Source: Orychophragmus violaceus
Lineage: Eukaryota > Streptophyta > Magnoliopsida > Brassicales > Brassicaceae
Length of the DNA stretch: 64,000 nt
Direction of reading: 5' to 3'
Assembly (NCBI GenBank): GCA_030180135.1
Contig: CM058237.1
Span: 103,527,489-103,591,488 of the forward strand
Shown: positions 34,923 through 46,343 of the stretch, one piece after another
Numbering within the stretch: position 1 is the first letter of the stretch
Layout of the letters: every line of letters begins with the position of its first letter
The notes under the pieces: model-generated
The model's database searches: none
The model's input: the letters and a program-made list of their open reading frames with translations, nothing else
What the model was told of the DNA's origin: nothing
Translations under genes and position numbers: made by a program

Positions 34923-37900
34923 ATGACTACTACAAGCACACAAAACTCATTCTCGATCCGGTCTGTTCTCGAAAAGGAGAAGCTGACTGGAACGAACTTC
35001 CTGACGTGGTCAAGGAACTTGAGGCTAGTCCTCAAGCAGGAGAAGAAGGATTATGTCCTTCGTGATCCTCTCCCCGAGAGGCCTCCTGCCAATGCCGCCA
35101 GGACTCTGCATAATGCTTGGGAAAAGCATTCGTCAGATGAAAATGATGCCTATTGCCTGATGTTGGTGACAATGACTCCGGAGCTGCAAAAACAGTTCGA
35201 GAGTGTATTGTCACCCATCGAGATAATGGCAAGCCTGAAATCACTTTTTCAGGAGCAGGCTAGGACTGAGAGGTTTCAAACAGTTAAGAACCTCTTGGAC
35301 TGCAAGTTGGCTGCGAATGCGGCAGTGAGTCCTCATGTCTTGAAGATGATGGGTTATCTCGATCATCTTCAGAAACTCGACTGCCCAATCAGCCAGGAAC
35401 TTGCCTGCGACATCATTCTGCAGTCATTACCTGCAAGCTATGTTCAGTTCATTCTGAACTTTAACATGCATGGCTTGAGTAAGACATTGCCTGAGCTTCA
35501 CGGAATGCTCAAGACTGCGGAGCCCAATTTGAGGAAAACCGCCAAGGACCCCAATGTGCTTATGGTGCAGAAGGGCAAGGGGTTTAAGAAATCCTCTGCT
35601 AAGGATAAGGGAAAGGCCAAGGCTGTCCAAGTCGCGGACAAGGACCCGCCAAAGCCCAAGCCCAAGTCCAAGGCTGGGCCAACTGACATATGCAGGTTCT
35701 GTAAAGAACCAGGGCATTGGAGGAGAGAATGTAAGAAATTCCAGGAAGGTCTAAAGGAATTGAAGAAGAAGACTTTTGAGACTTCTTCAACAGGTATTTT
35801 TGTTATAGAAGTTAATACAACTACTTCTGATAATACCTCATGGGTTATGGATACTGGTTGTGGGGCTCATATTTGTACTAATATGCAGGCACTCAGCAAC
35901 AGTAGAAGGCTGAAGCAAGGACAAGTGGAGCTACGAGTTGGGAATGGAGCGAAAGTTCCAGCGCTAGCTGTAGGCACTTACTTGTTGTCTTTACCTTCGG
36001 GATTGATTTTAGAACTCAATAATTGTTATTTTGTACCTGCTATAAGCAGAAATATTATTTCAATTTCTTTGTTGGATTTGGAAGGTTATGATTTTTCAGT
36101 TAAGAATAAATTATGTTCCTTCAATCGCAACAATTTGTTCTATGGTTCTGCCCCTCTTATGAATGGGCTTTACATACTCGATCAATCCGCGCCAATTTAT
36201 AACATTAATACCAAACGGTTCAAACCTAATGAGGAGAACCGAACGTTTCTATGGCATTGTCGTTTAGGGCACATCAGCGAGAAACGCATCAAGAGGCTCC
36301 ATTCGAATGGACTTCTTGGCTCATTTGACTTTGAGTCATGTGAGAAATGCGAATCCTGCATGATGGGCAAAATGACACGGGCCCCCTTTAATAAACCTAA
36401 CGAGAGGGCCAGTGACTTATTGGGCCTGATACACACTGATGTGTGTGGCCCAATGTCCACAAATGCAAGAGGAAACTATCAGTACTTCATTACCTTTACT
36501 GATGATTTCAGTAGGTATGGATATGTTTATTTAATGAAACATAAGTCTGAATCTTTTGAGAAGTTCAGAGAATTCCAAAATGAAGTACAGAACCAACTTG
36601 GCAAAAGCATTAAGGCTCTTCGGTCCGACCGAGGAGGAGAATACTTAAGCCAAGAATTCAGTGATCATCTAAGAGAGTGTGGGATCGTATCCCAACTCAC
36701 TCCTCCCGGAACACCTCAATGGAATGGTGTGTCTGAGAGGAGAAATCGGACCTTATTGGATATGGTTCGATCTATGATGAGTCACACAGACCTTCCAATA
36801 TCCCTTTGGGGATATGCTCTGCTAACAGCAGTGTTCACTCTAAATAGAGCGCCATCGAAAGCAGTAGCAAAGACACCATATGAATTATGGACTGGAGAAG
36901 CTCCAGTGCTGTCTTATCTCAGAATTTGGGGTTGTGAAGCCTATGTCAAGAGATTGATCTCAGGCAAGCTTACACCAAAATCTGACAAATGCTACTTCAT
37001 TGGTTATCCACGGGAAACCAAGGCTTATTACTTCTATCTACGTTCCGAGAACAAGATCTTTGTTGCCCGGGATTGTAACTTTCTTGAGAGGGAGTTTCTC
37101 TCTAAGAAAGACAGTGGGAGTAAGGTACTGCTTGAAGAAATTCAAGATGAACAGGATACTGCTCAACCTAATGAGGAAGAGCAGCAGGAGGACCTACAAG
37201 AAATTGTAGAGCCTGAACCTGTAGTACCTGAAGTTCGAAGATCCGGGAGGATCCGTCACGAACCCGAGAGATATCAAGGATTCCTCGTGACTGACTGTCA
37301 TGATCTTCTGATCATTGATGGTGATGAACCATCGAACTTCAATCAAGCCATGATGGGCCCAGATTCCTCTAAGTGGCGCAAGGCCACTGATTCCGAAATG
37401 GACTCCATGTCGGTCAACCAAGTGTTTTCGTTGGTTGACTTACCCGCTTGTGTAAAAGCCATCGAGTGCAAATGGATCTTCAAGAAGAAGATTGACGTGG
37501 ATGGAAATGTCCAGATTTATAAAGCCAGGTTGGTGGCAAAAGGTTTCAGACAAGTTCACGGTGTGGATTACGATGAAACCTATTCACCAGTGGCTATGAT
37601 GAAATCTATTCGGATTCTACTAGCAACTGCAGCTTTTCATGATTATGAAATTTGGCAGATGGACGTGAAAACCGCCTTCCTGAATGGTATTCTAGAAGAG
37701 GATGTGTATATGACACAACCTGACGGTTACATAGATCCAAAGAATGCTGGAAAAGTATGCAAGCTTCATAAATCCATTTATGGATTGAAGCAAGCATCGA
37801 GGAGCTGGAATCTTCGTTTTGATGAAGCGATCAAGCAATTTGACTTCATCAGAAACGAAGAAGAACAATGCGTGTATAAGAAATCTAGTGGGAGCAAGAT

Positions 37901-38900
37901 TGTATTTCTTATTCTGTATGTTGATGACATACTGCTTCTCGGAAACGACGTTCCAATGCTAAAGTCGGTAAAGGACTGGCTTGGAAGTTGTTTTTCCATG
38001 AAAGACATGGGTGAAGCCGCATACGTTCTTGGAACCAGGATCTACCGGGATAGATCTAGAAGGCTGATAGGCTTGTGTCAAGATTCATACATTGATAAAG
38101 TCCTACAAAGATTCAGCATGAAGGATTCCAAGAAGGGCTTCACGCCAATGGTACATGGCACAACGCTAAGCAAGAAGCAGAGCCCTACGACGGCTGCTGA
38201 GCTTGAGCGCATGAAGAATATTCCTTATGCATCTGCAATAGGATCTGTCATGTATGCCATGATCTGTACTCGTCCTGATGTTGCTTATGCATTGAGCATG
38301 ACGAGTAGATACCAGTCAAATCCAGGTGAAAACCATTGGATTGCCGTAAAGAATATCTTGAAGTATCTAAGACATACTAGGGATAAGTTCTTAGTGTACG
38401 GTGGAAGTGATGTGCTTAAAGTCAGTGGATACACGGACGCAAGTTTCCAGACAGACCAAGATGATTTCCGGTCACAGTCCGGTTATATCTTTTGTCTGAA
38501 TGGCGGTGCAATCAGTTGGAGAAGCTCCAAGCAAGACACCGTTGCAGATTCCACCACAGAAGCTGAATATATCGCCGCCTCAGAAGCTGCGAAGGAAGCT
38601 GTTTGGATACGGAAGTTCATTATTGAACTAGGTGTTATACCAGATGCGGCTGAGCCTCTGGCACTGTTTTGTGACAACAATGGTGCTATAGCTCAGGCAA
38701 AGGAACCAAGATCACACCAGAAATCCAAGCATGTTCTAAGAAGATTTCACTTGATACGTGACATCATTAATAGAAAGGAAGTCAAGATCAGCCGAGTTCA
38801 GACAGATGATAACGTCGCTGATCCATTGACAAAGCCACTCCCAAGGCCTAAGCTCGAGTTTCTGACTGAAGCTGTAGGCATTAGAGACATAGAAATGTAA
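34923..38900 (+). CDS. Cop5 gag-pol polyprotein, Ty1/copia, 1325 aa
   Basis: One open frame holds all domains in Copia order: gag (about 1-200), CCHC zinc knuckle (C257, C260, H265, C270), aspartic protease (DTG, D310), the HHCC zinc region before integrase (H445 within LWHCRLGH; CESC), integrase core DD35E (D506, D569, E605), reverse transcriptase (YVDD, 999-1002) and RNase H (D1172; TEAEY; ADPLTKPL near the end). Integrase before RT defines Ty1/copia. It would make the particle, copy RNA to DNA in the cytoplasm and integrate it in the nucleus. The start follows an acceptor-like TTTCAG by 2 nt. One oddity: residue 843 is Cys in a motif where Cop3 has Gly (LPAGVKAIE), and its effect is unknown. 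I do not assign the Copia sub-lineage. Confidence 0.96.
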   Translation: MTTTSTQNSFSIRSVLEKEKLTGTNFLTWSRNLRLVLKQEKKDYVLRDPLPERPPANAARTLHNAWEKHSSDENDAYCLMLVTMTPELQKQFESVLSPIEIMASLKSLFQEQARTERFQTVKNLLDCKLAANAAVSPHVLKMMGYLDHLQKLDCPISQELACDIILQSLPASYVQFILNFNMHGLSKTLPELHGMLKTAEPNLRKTAKDPNVLMVQKGKGFKKSSAKDKGKAKAVQVADKDPPKPKPKSKAGPTDICRFCKEPGHWRRECKKFQEGLKELKKKTFETSSTGIFVIEVNTTTSDNTSWVMDTGCGAHICTNMQALSNSRRLKQGQVELRVGNGAKVPALAVGTYLLSLPSGLILELNNCYFVPAISRNIISISLLDLEGYDFSVKNKLCSFNRNNLFYGSAPLMNGLYILDQSAPIYNINTKRFKPNEENRTFLWHCRLGHISEKRIKRLHSNGLLGSFDFESCEKCESCMMGKMTRAPFNKPNERASDLLGLIHTDVCGPMSTNARGNYQYFITFTDDFSRYGYVYLMKHKSESFEKFREFQNEVQNQLGKSIKALRSDRGGEYLSQEFSDHLRECGIVSQLTPPGTPQWNGVSERRNRTLLDMVRSMMSHTDLPISLWGYALLTAVFTLNRAPSKAVAKTPYELWTGEAPVLSYLRIWGCEAYVKRLISGKLTPKSDKCYFIGYPRETKAYYFYLRSENKIFVARDCNFLEREFLSKKDSGSKVLLEEIQDEQDTAQPNEEEQQEDLQEIVEPEPVVPEVRRSGRIRHEPERYQGFLVTDCHDLLIIDGDEPSNFNQAMMGPDSSKWRKATDSEMDSMSVNQVFSLVDLPACVKAIECKWIFKKKIDVDGNVQIYKARLVAKGFRQVHGVDYDETYSPVAMMKSIRILLATAAFHDYEIWQMDVKTAFLNGILEEDVYMTQPDGYIDPKNAGKVCKLHKSIYGLKQASRSWNLRFDEAIKQFDFIRNEEEQCVYKKSSGSKIVFLILYVDDILLLGNDVPMLKSVKDWLGSCFSMKDMGEAAYVLGTRIYRDRSRRLIGLCQDSYIDKVLQRFSMKDSKKGFTPMVHGTTLSKKQSPTTAAELERMKNIPYASAIGSVMYAMICTRPDVAYALSMTSRYQSNPGENHWIAVKNILKYLRHTRDKFLVYGGSDVLKVSGYTDASFQTDQDDFRSQSGYIFCLNGGAISWRSSKQDTVADSTTEAEYIAASEAAKEAVWIRKFIIELGVIPDAAEPLALFCDNNGAIAQAKEPRSHQKSKHVLRRFHLIRDIINRKEVKISRVQTDDNVADPLTKPLPRPKLEFLTEAVGIRDIEM

Positions 38901-39740
38901 TCTAAATTTGAGTGGGAGTTTGAGGGCTTTTATTTAGTTATTTGATATGTTCTTGTAAAACATTCTTATGTTTAATGAAATTATTATTTCAAGATTATTT
39001 TAACTGTGATGAAATAATCGTTCCAAAGTGATATGAACCATTTTATAGGTCATCGAAGTAAATGACTTGATCTTGAGTTATCGAAGTCATTTAGCTTGAT
39101 CATGAGACCCTATATTTGATAGATGTTTTATATCATACCGTCCCTAGTCGAAGGTTGTTGAAATTGGAACACCAACAACCGTGTGAGACTGGATTGGTAC
39201 GTGACTTATGACAAAGTCTCAGTGTGTCATAGATGCGCGGCATCAAAGTCAGTACATAGGTGTATGTTTGGGAACATACGACCGGACAAGACCCGCTTAT
39301 AAGAACTCTTCAGGATATTTATATCTGTGTCATAAGAGATTCTTACTACGACTATAGAGTATAGTCCTTAGACCTGAGTTCGCATGCATGTGACTGCACA
39401 TGGACTGATGCACTTTGATCATTGTCTAACGCTATCGTTCTGCGATAGTTATAAGGACCTTGTTTGGGTACATTATGAAATGAATAGTTTACAGTGATGG
39501 AACAAGACGGAATTTGTCCCTCCAATATAAATGGAGTGAATATCTCTAGGCCAATCGGAGATTTGAATACTGGAAAATGCATGGCCATGCTCAAACGGAC
39601 TTTCCCGAGTCGTTTGGATTGTCAGTATCAAATCAGAGTCCGATGAACAAGATTAGGCTTTATAAGGATGACACCAATCTTGCCTTATGACTAATCGAGA
39701 TATTGTGACAAAAGGATTATGAATACGGAGATTCCAGTAC
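38901..39740 (+). other. Cop5 3' UTR
   Basis: About 840 nt between the polyprotein stop and the polypurine tract, conserved in all copies where it is present. On the opposite strand an 80-codon ORF (39352-39594) is identical in protein sequence to that of Cop4 (24076-24318). No other gene is seen. Confidence 0.75.
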
Positions 39741-39751
39741 AAGTGGGAGAT
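39741..39751 (+). promoter_or_regulatory. Cop5 polypurine tract
   Basis: AAGTGGGAGAT directly before the 3' LTR; primer site for plus-strand DNA synthesis. Confidence 0.85.
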
Positions 39752-40423
39752 TGTTGGAATTGTGTCCAGTAATCTCGGTACTGTCTCTAGAAAGTAAGAG
39801 TATGTCAATGATCAGACATAAGTCATATAATACTGGGGGTCATGATGGCTTGCTAGAGTCCGCTCATGATCTATAAGTCTTGGACTTATTGCCTTTATTA
39901 TATGATCCCATATGGGTCACACGCCTAAGCTAACAGGAAAATGTGTAGGAACGGTTTAGCAGAAGTACGGTAAAAGTGCTAGGCATTTACTGTACTTAGA
40001 GAGAATAAAACGGTTTAGCTACTCTGTGTCGATCGATACACAAGGTGTGTCGGTCGACACAGTGTGCGAATACCGTCGAGTTAATTGGTGTTTGGGCCAA
40101 ATGGCCCAAACGGAACAGGACGAGTTTTGTGTCATAAAACTCGAGTTTCAGACTGATTAGCCCTAACACTTGAGCCGTAAACTCTCTCTCTCTGCGCCAA
40201 ATTCCTCTAGTGATCTAGCAGTCGTTTCCTGTGATCGCGTGTGTGAACCTTTGGAGGATTCATCCCTCGGTGTTTCTCTGATCTCAGACATACCATCTAT
40301 TTCCGCTGCAAACAGGTATAAGGTGAGATCATCATTTGTTTCTATTCTGAGAAGAACCTAGATCGCATGTTTAGGTTGATATGAATCTAAGAATTGAATC
40401 AGGATCAACTAAACGTTCCTTCA
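39752..40423 (+). repeat. Cop5 3' LTR (end type 1)
   Basis: 672 bp, almost identical to 32599-33272. It is followed by GTTGT (40424-40428) and then the resumed gag of Cop3. Confidence 0.96.
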
Positions 40424-43400
40424 GTTGTCGCCCATCGAGATAATGGCAAGCCTGAAATCGCTTTTTCAGGAGCAGGCAAGGACTGAGAGGTTCCAGACAG
40501 TTAAGAACCTCTTAGACTGTAAGTTGGCTGCAAATGCGGCAGTGAGTCCTCATGTCTTGAAGATGATGGGTTATCTCGATCATCTTCAGAAACTCGACTG
40601 CCCTATCAGCCAGGAACTTGCCTGCGACATCGTTCTGCAGTCTTTACCTGCAAGCTATGATCAGTTCATCCTGAACTTCAATATGCATGGCTTGAGTAAG
40701 ACATTGCCTGAGCTTCACGGAATGCTCAAGACTGCAGAGCCCAACTTGAGGAAAGCCAAGGACCCCAATGTGCTTATGGTGCAAAAGGGCAAGGGCTTTA
40801 AGAAATCCTCTGCCAAGGACAAGGGAAAGGCTAAGGCTGTTCAAGTCTCGGAAAAGGACACGCCAAAGCCCAAGCCCAAATCCAAGGCTGGGCCTACTGA
40901 CATCTGCAGGTTCTGTAAAGAACCAGGGCATTGGAGGAGAGAATGTAAGAAATTCCAGGAAGGTCTAAAGGAATTAAAGAAGAAGACTCTGGAGACTTCT
41001 TCATCAGGTATTTTTGTTATAGAAGTTAATACAACTACTTCTGATAATACCTCATGGGTTATGGATACTGGTTGTGGGGCTCATATTTGTACTAATATGC
41101 AGGCACTCAGCAACAGTAGGAGGCTGAAGCAAGGACAAGTAGAGCTACGAGTTGGGAATGGAGCGAAAGTTCCTGCACTAGCTGTAGGCACATACTTGTT
41201 GTCTTTACCTTCGGGATTGGTTTTAGAACTCAATAATTGTTATTTTGTACCTGCGATAAGCAGAAATATTATTTCAATTTCTTTGTTGGATTTGGAAGGT
41301 TATGATTTTTCAGTTAAGAATAAATTATGTTCCTTCAATCGCAACAATTTGTTCTATGGTTGTGCCCCTCTTACGAATGGGCTTTACATACTTGATCAAT
41401 CCGCGCCAATTTATAACATTAATACCAAACGGTTCAAACCTAATGAGGAGAACCGAACGTTTCTATGGCATTGTCGTTTAGGGCACATCAGCGAGAAACG
41501 CATCAAGAGGCTCCATTCGAATGGACTTCTTGGCTCATTTGACTTTGAGTCATGTGAGAAATGCGAATCCTGTATGATGGGCAAAATGACACGGGCCCCC
41601 TTTAATAAACCTAACGAGAGGGCCAGTGACTTATTGGGCCTGATACACACTGATGTGTGTGGCCCAATGTCCACAAATGCAAGAGGAAACTATCAGTACT
41701 TCATTACCTTCACTGATGATTTCAGTAGGTATGGATATGTTTATTTGATGAAACATAAGTCTGAATCGTTTGAGAAATTCAGAGAATTCCAAAATGAAGT
41801 ACAGAACCAACTTGGCAAAAGCATTAAGGCTCTTCGGTCCGACCGAGGAGGAGAATACTTAAGCCAAGAATTCAGTGATCATCTGAGAGAGTGTGGGATC
41901 GTATCCCAACTCACTCCTCCTGGAACACCACAATGGAATGGTGTGTCTGAGAGGAGAAATCGGACCTTATTGGATATGGTTCGATCTATGATGAGTCACA
42001 CAGACCTTCCAATATCCCTTTGGGGATATGCTCTGCTAACAGCAGTGTTCACTCTAAATAGAGCGCCATCAAAAGCAGTAGCAAAGACACCATATGAATT
42101 ATGGACTGGAGAAGCTCCGGTGCTGTCTTATCTTAGAATTTGGGGTTGTGAAGCCTATGTCAAGAGATTGATCTCTGACAAGCTTACACCAAAGTCTGAT
42201 AAATGCTACTTCATTGGTTATCCGAAGGAAACCAAGGCTTATTACTTCTATCTACGATCCGAGAACAAGATCTTTGTTGCCCGGGATTGTAACTTTCTTG
42301 AGAGGGATTTTCTCTCTAAGAAAGACAGTGGGAGTAAGGTACTGCTTGAAGAAATTCAAGATGAACAGGATACTGCTCAACCTAATGAGGAAGAGCAGCA
42401 GGAGGACCTACAAGAAATTGTAGAGCCTGAACCTGTAGTACCTGAAGTTCGAAGATCCGGGAGGATCCGTCACGAACCCGAGAGATATCAAGGATTCCTC
42501 GTGACTAACTGTCATGATCTTCTGATCATTGATGGTGATGAACCATCGAACTTCAATCAAGCCATGATGGGCCCAGATTCCTCTAAGTGGCGTAAAGCCA
42601 CTGATTCCGAAATGGACTCCATGTCGGTCAACCAAGTGTTTTCGTTGGTTGACTTACCCGCTGGTGTAAAAGCCATCGAGTGCAAAAGGATCTTCAAGAA
42701 GAAGATTGACGTGGATGGAAATGTCCAGATTTATAAAGCCAGGTTGGTGGCAAAAGGTTTCAGACAAGTTCACGGTGTGGATTATGATGAAACCTATTCC
42801 CCAGTGGCTATGATGAAATCTATTCGGATTCTACTAGCAACTGCAGCTTTTCATGATTATGAAATTTGGCAGATGGACGTAAAAACCGCCTTCCTGAATG
42901 GTATTCTGGAAGAGGATGTGTATATGACACAACCTGACGGTTACATAGATCCAAAGAATGCTGGGAAAGTATGCAAGCTTCATAAATCCATTTATGGATT
43001 GAAGCAAGCATCGAGGAGCTGGAATCTTCGTTTTGATGAAGCGATCAAGCAATTTGACTTCATCAGAAACGAAGAAGAACAATGCGTGTATAAGAAAACT
43101 AGTGGGAGCAAGATAGTATTTCTTATTCTGTATGTCGATGACATACTGCTTCTCGGAAACGACGTTCCAATGCTGAAGTCAGTAAAGGACTGGCTTGGAA
43201 GTTGTTTTTCCATGAAAGACATGGGTGAAGCCGCATACGTTCTTGGAATCAGGATCTACCGGGATAGATCTAAAAGGCTGATAGGCTTGTGTCAAGATTC
43301 ATACATTGACAAAGTCCTACATAGATTCAGCATGAAAGATTCCAAGAAGGGCTTCACGCCAATGGTACATGGCACAACGCTAAGCAAGAAGCAGAGCCCT

Positions 43401-44114
43401 ACGACGGCTGCTGAGCTTGAGCGCATGAAGAATATTCCTTATGCATCTGCAATAGGATCTATCATGTATGCCATGATCTGTACTCGTCCTGATGTTTCTT
43501 ATGCATTGAGCATGACGAGTAGATACCAGTCAAATCCAGGTGAAAACCATTGGATTGCCGTCAAGAATATCCTGAAGTATCTAAGACATACTAAGGACAA
43601 GTTCTTGGTATACGGTGGAAGTGATGTGCTTGAAGTCAGTGGATTCACGGACGCAAGTTTCCAGACAGACCAAGATGATTTCCGGTCACAGTCCGGTTAT
43701 ATCTTTTGTCTGAATGGCGGTGCAATCAGTTGGAGAAGCTCCAAGCAAGACACCGTTGCTGATTCCACTACAGAAGCTGAATATATCGCCGCTTCGGAAG
43801 CAGCGAAGGAAGCTGTTTGGATACGAAAGTTCATTATTGAACTAGGTGTGATACCAAATGCGGCTGAGCCTCTGGCACTGTTTTGTGATAACAATGGTGC
43901 TATAGCTCAGGCAAAGGAACCAAGATCACACCAGAAATCCAAGCATGTCCTAAGAAGATTTCACTTGATACGTGACATCATTAATAGAAAGGAAGTCAAG
44001 ATCAGCCGAGTTCAGACAGATGATAACGTCGCTGATCCATTGACAAAGCCACTCCCAAGACCTAAGCTCGAGTTCTTGACTGAAGCTGTAGGCATTAGAG
44101 ACATTGAAATGTAA
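40424..44114 (+). pseudogene. Cop3 gag-pol, remainder after the Cop5 insertion
   Basis: After the duplicated GTTGT the Cop3 frame continues uninterrupted to the stop at 44112-44114 (about 1229 codons). It covers the rest of gag, the zinc knuckle, protease (DTGCGAH), integrase (LIHTDVCGP; SDRGGEY; WNGVSERRN), RT (YVDD) and RNase H (TDASF). It is very close to Cop5; visible changes include W to R in the CKWIF motif of RT (CKRIF). It has lost its start to the upstream stop and to the insertion, so it is a recent pseudogene. The internal Met after the junction is not a natural start. Confidence 0.92.
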
Positions 44115-44966
44115 TCTAAATTTGAGTGGGAGTTTGAGGGCTTTATTTAGTTATTTGATATGTTCTTGTAAAACATTTTCTTATGTTTAATGAAATTATT
44201 ATTTCAAGATTATTTTAACTGTGATGAAATAATCGTTCCAAAGTGATATGAACCATTTTATAGGTCATCGAAGTAAGTGACTTGATCTTGAGTTATCAAA
44301 GTCATTTAGCTTGATCATGAGACCCTATATTTGATAGATGGCTTATATCATCATGTCCCTAGTCGAAGGTTGTTGAAATTGGAACACCAACAACCGCGTG
44401 AGACTGGATTGGTATGTGACTTATGACAAAGTCTCAGGATGTCATAGATGCACGGCATCAAAGTCAGTACATAGGTGTATGTTGGGGTACATACGACCGG
44501 ACAAGACCCGCTTATAAGAACTCTTCAGGATATTTATATCTGTGTCATAAGAGATTCTTACTACGACTATAGAGTATAGTCCTTAGACCTGAGTTCGCAT
44601 GCATGTGACTGCACATTAACTGATGCGCTTTGATCATTGTCTAAAGCTGTCGTTAAGCGATAGTTATAAGGACCTTGTTTGGGTGTATTATGAAATGAGT
44701 AGTTTACAGTGATGGAACAAGACGGGATTTGTCCCTCCAATATAAATGGAGTGAATATCTCTAGGCCAATCGGAGATTTGAATACTGGAAAATGCATGGC
44801 CATGCTCAAACGGACTTTCCCGAGTCGTTTGGATTGTCAGTATCAAATCAGAGTCCGATGAACAAGATTAGGCTTTATAAGGATGACACTAATCTTGCCT
44901 TATGACTAATCGAGATATTGAGACTAAAGGATTATGAATACAGAGATTCCAGTTCAAGTGGGAGAT
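44115..44966 (+). other. Cop3 3' UTR and polypurine tract
   Basis: This matches the Cop5 3' UTR but carries the Cop2 variants (NTPKQ and YRLTT in the opposite-strand 80-codon ORF at 44567-44809, where Cop4 and Cop5 have NVPKQ and YRRTI). The polypurine tract AAGTGGGAGAT ends at 44966. Confidence 0.75.
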
Positions 44967-45602
44967 TGTTGGAATTATGTCCAGTAATCTCTGTACTGTC
45001 TCTAGAAAGTAAGAGTATGTCAATGATCAGACATAAGTCATATAATACTGGGGGTCATGATGGCTTGCTAGAGTCCGCTCATGATCTATAAGTCTTGGAC
45101 TTATTGCCTTTATTATATGATCCCATATGGGTCACACGCCTAAGCTAACAGGAAAATGTGTAGGAACGGTTTAGCAGAAGTACGGTAAAAGTGCTAGGCA
45201 TTTACTGTGCTTAGAGAGATAGAAGGGCCTGATTAAATCCAAGGGATTTAATCAGACTAGGAATTGGGCCCAAAAGCCCAAAAGGAACTAGGCATAAGTT
45301 TTATGATTAAAACTTAACCTAGCCACCTAATTTTCCTTAAGCCTCTGCGCCAACTCTCTCTCTCTCTGCGGCCTCCCTCCTCTTCGGTCTAGCAGCCAAT
45401 TTCCTGTGCGTGCGTGTGTGAGCCTTTGGAGGAGCTATCTCTTGGTGGTTCTGCTGATCTCTGACCCGTACCTCCTCTTTCCGCTGCAAAACAAGGTAAC
45501 AGGTGAGATCCTTTATGATTCTGCAAGAGAACCTAGATCTGGCATGTTTAGGTGAGTTTAATCTGAAGAATTGAATCAGGATTAACACTAAACAGTCCTT
45601 CA
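44967..45602 (+). repeat. Cop3 3' LTR (end type 2)
   Basis: 636 bp, pairs with 22633-23268 and is followed by the second GCCTC. Confidence 0.96.
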
Positions 45603-46343
45603 GCCTCTACGATCAATCTTACACAGCCCGACACAATTCGATGGACTAGCTAAATGAGCGGTTGAGTTAAGTGAATACGACATCGAATTCAAAGGTCGAA
45701 CCAGCATGAAAGCCCAAGTTCTAGCAGGTTTTATTGTCGATCTCTCACCGAAATGGACCCTACACGTAGGAGGGTCATCATCGAAAGCCGACTCTAGAAT
45801 CATAATTCGGCTCGAACCACCAACAAGTGAAATACTTGAGAAATCATTCATGCTAGGATTTCTAGCCTCGAACAACGAAGCCGAGTGCGAAGCCCTAATT
45901 GCCAGATTACGGTTATCTAAAGCTATCAGAGCAAAAATTATTCCAGCCTATTGCGATTTGAAACTAGTCGTGAACCAATTCAATGGGGAATACAAGGGTA
46001 AAAACGATTGAATAGACGCTTACCTAGGCATAGGAAAGCAACTGACAAACGATCTTGGTTCATTCAACTAACAAGGATTCCAAGAAAAGAAAACGCCTTC
46101 TCTGACGCCCTCACAACATTAGCATCGAGCTCAGATGCACACTTGAGACGAACGATCCCAGTGAAACTCATTGAGAAGCCGAGCATAAGTCCCATAGAAG
46201 TCTTCAACGTCATAGACGGAGACATACGCGATGAAGATATCACAAAGGAACATGTCCATGCCGATGAAGAATAGAGAGATGATTGGACAACAGATATAAA
46301 AATGTACATCGCAGATGGAGAAATACTCGCGACAGATAGGGAG
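45603..46343 (+). pseudogene. Tat0: decayed Ty3/gypsy Tat-type pol, part 2 (RNase H region)
   Basis: This resumes the reading of 21368-22632 after Cop3. ILHSPTQFDGLAK and ELSEYDIEF match the end of the first RNase H in Tat1, followed by the second, archaeal-like RNase H (LGFLASNNEAECEAL motif near 45860-45900). Its catalytic Asp is lost: LHVGGSSSK where Tat1 has LFVDGASSK. Further stops follow (46009, 46272). Alignment to Tat1 ends in a DGEILATDRE-like stretch at 46343, where LTR-H begins. Confidence 0.85.

Larger units (their letters stand above)
32599..40423 (+). mobile_element. Cop5: complete, apparently intact Ty1/copia element
   Basis: LTRs at 32599-33272 (674 bp) and 39752-40423 (672 bp) are flanked by perfect GTTGT duplications (32594-32598, 40424-40428). 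By eye the LTRs differ by one substitution and a 2-bp change in a CT microsatellite. The primer-binding site, polypurine tract and a 1325-codon gag-pol ORF are all present. It is one of the youngest insertions seen and landed in gag of its relative Cop3. Confidence 0.97.
22633..45602 (+). mobile_element. Cop3: Ty1/copia element split by Cop4 and Cop5
   Basis: LTRs of 636 bp at 22633-23268 and 44967-45602 are flanked by a perfect GCCTC duplication (22628-22632 and 45603-45607). Cop4 was inserted into the primer-binding site (TSD ATCAG) and Cop5 into gag (TSD GTTGT). Cop3 itself is 22633-23278, 30588-32598 and 40429-45602, about 7.8 kb. The LTRs differ at about three positions by eye. It landed in the RNase H part of Tat0. 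Confidence 0.96.

Noticed and set aside
40425..44114. A separate gene starting at the Met next to the Cop5 junction
   Set aside because: The reading is the continuation of Cop3 gag-pol; the Met is an accident of the insertion point.
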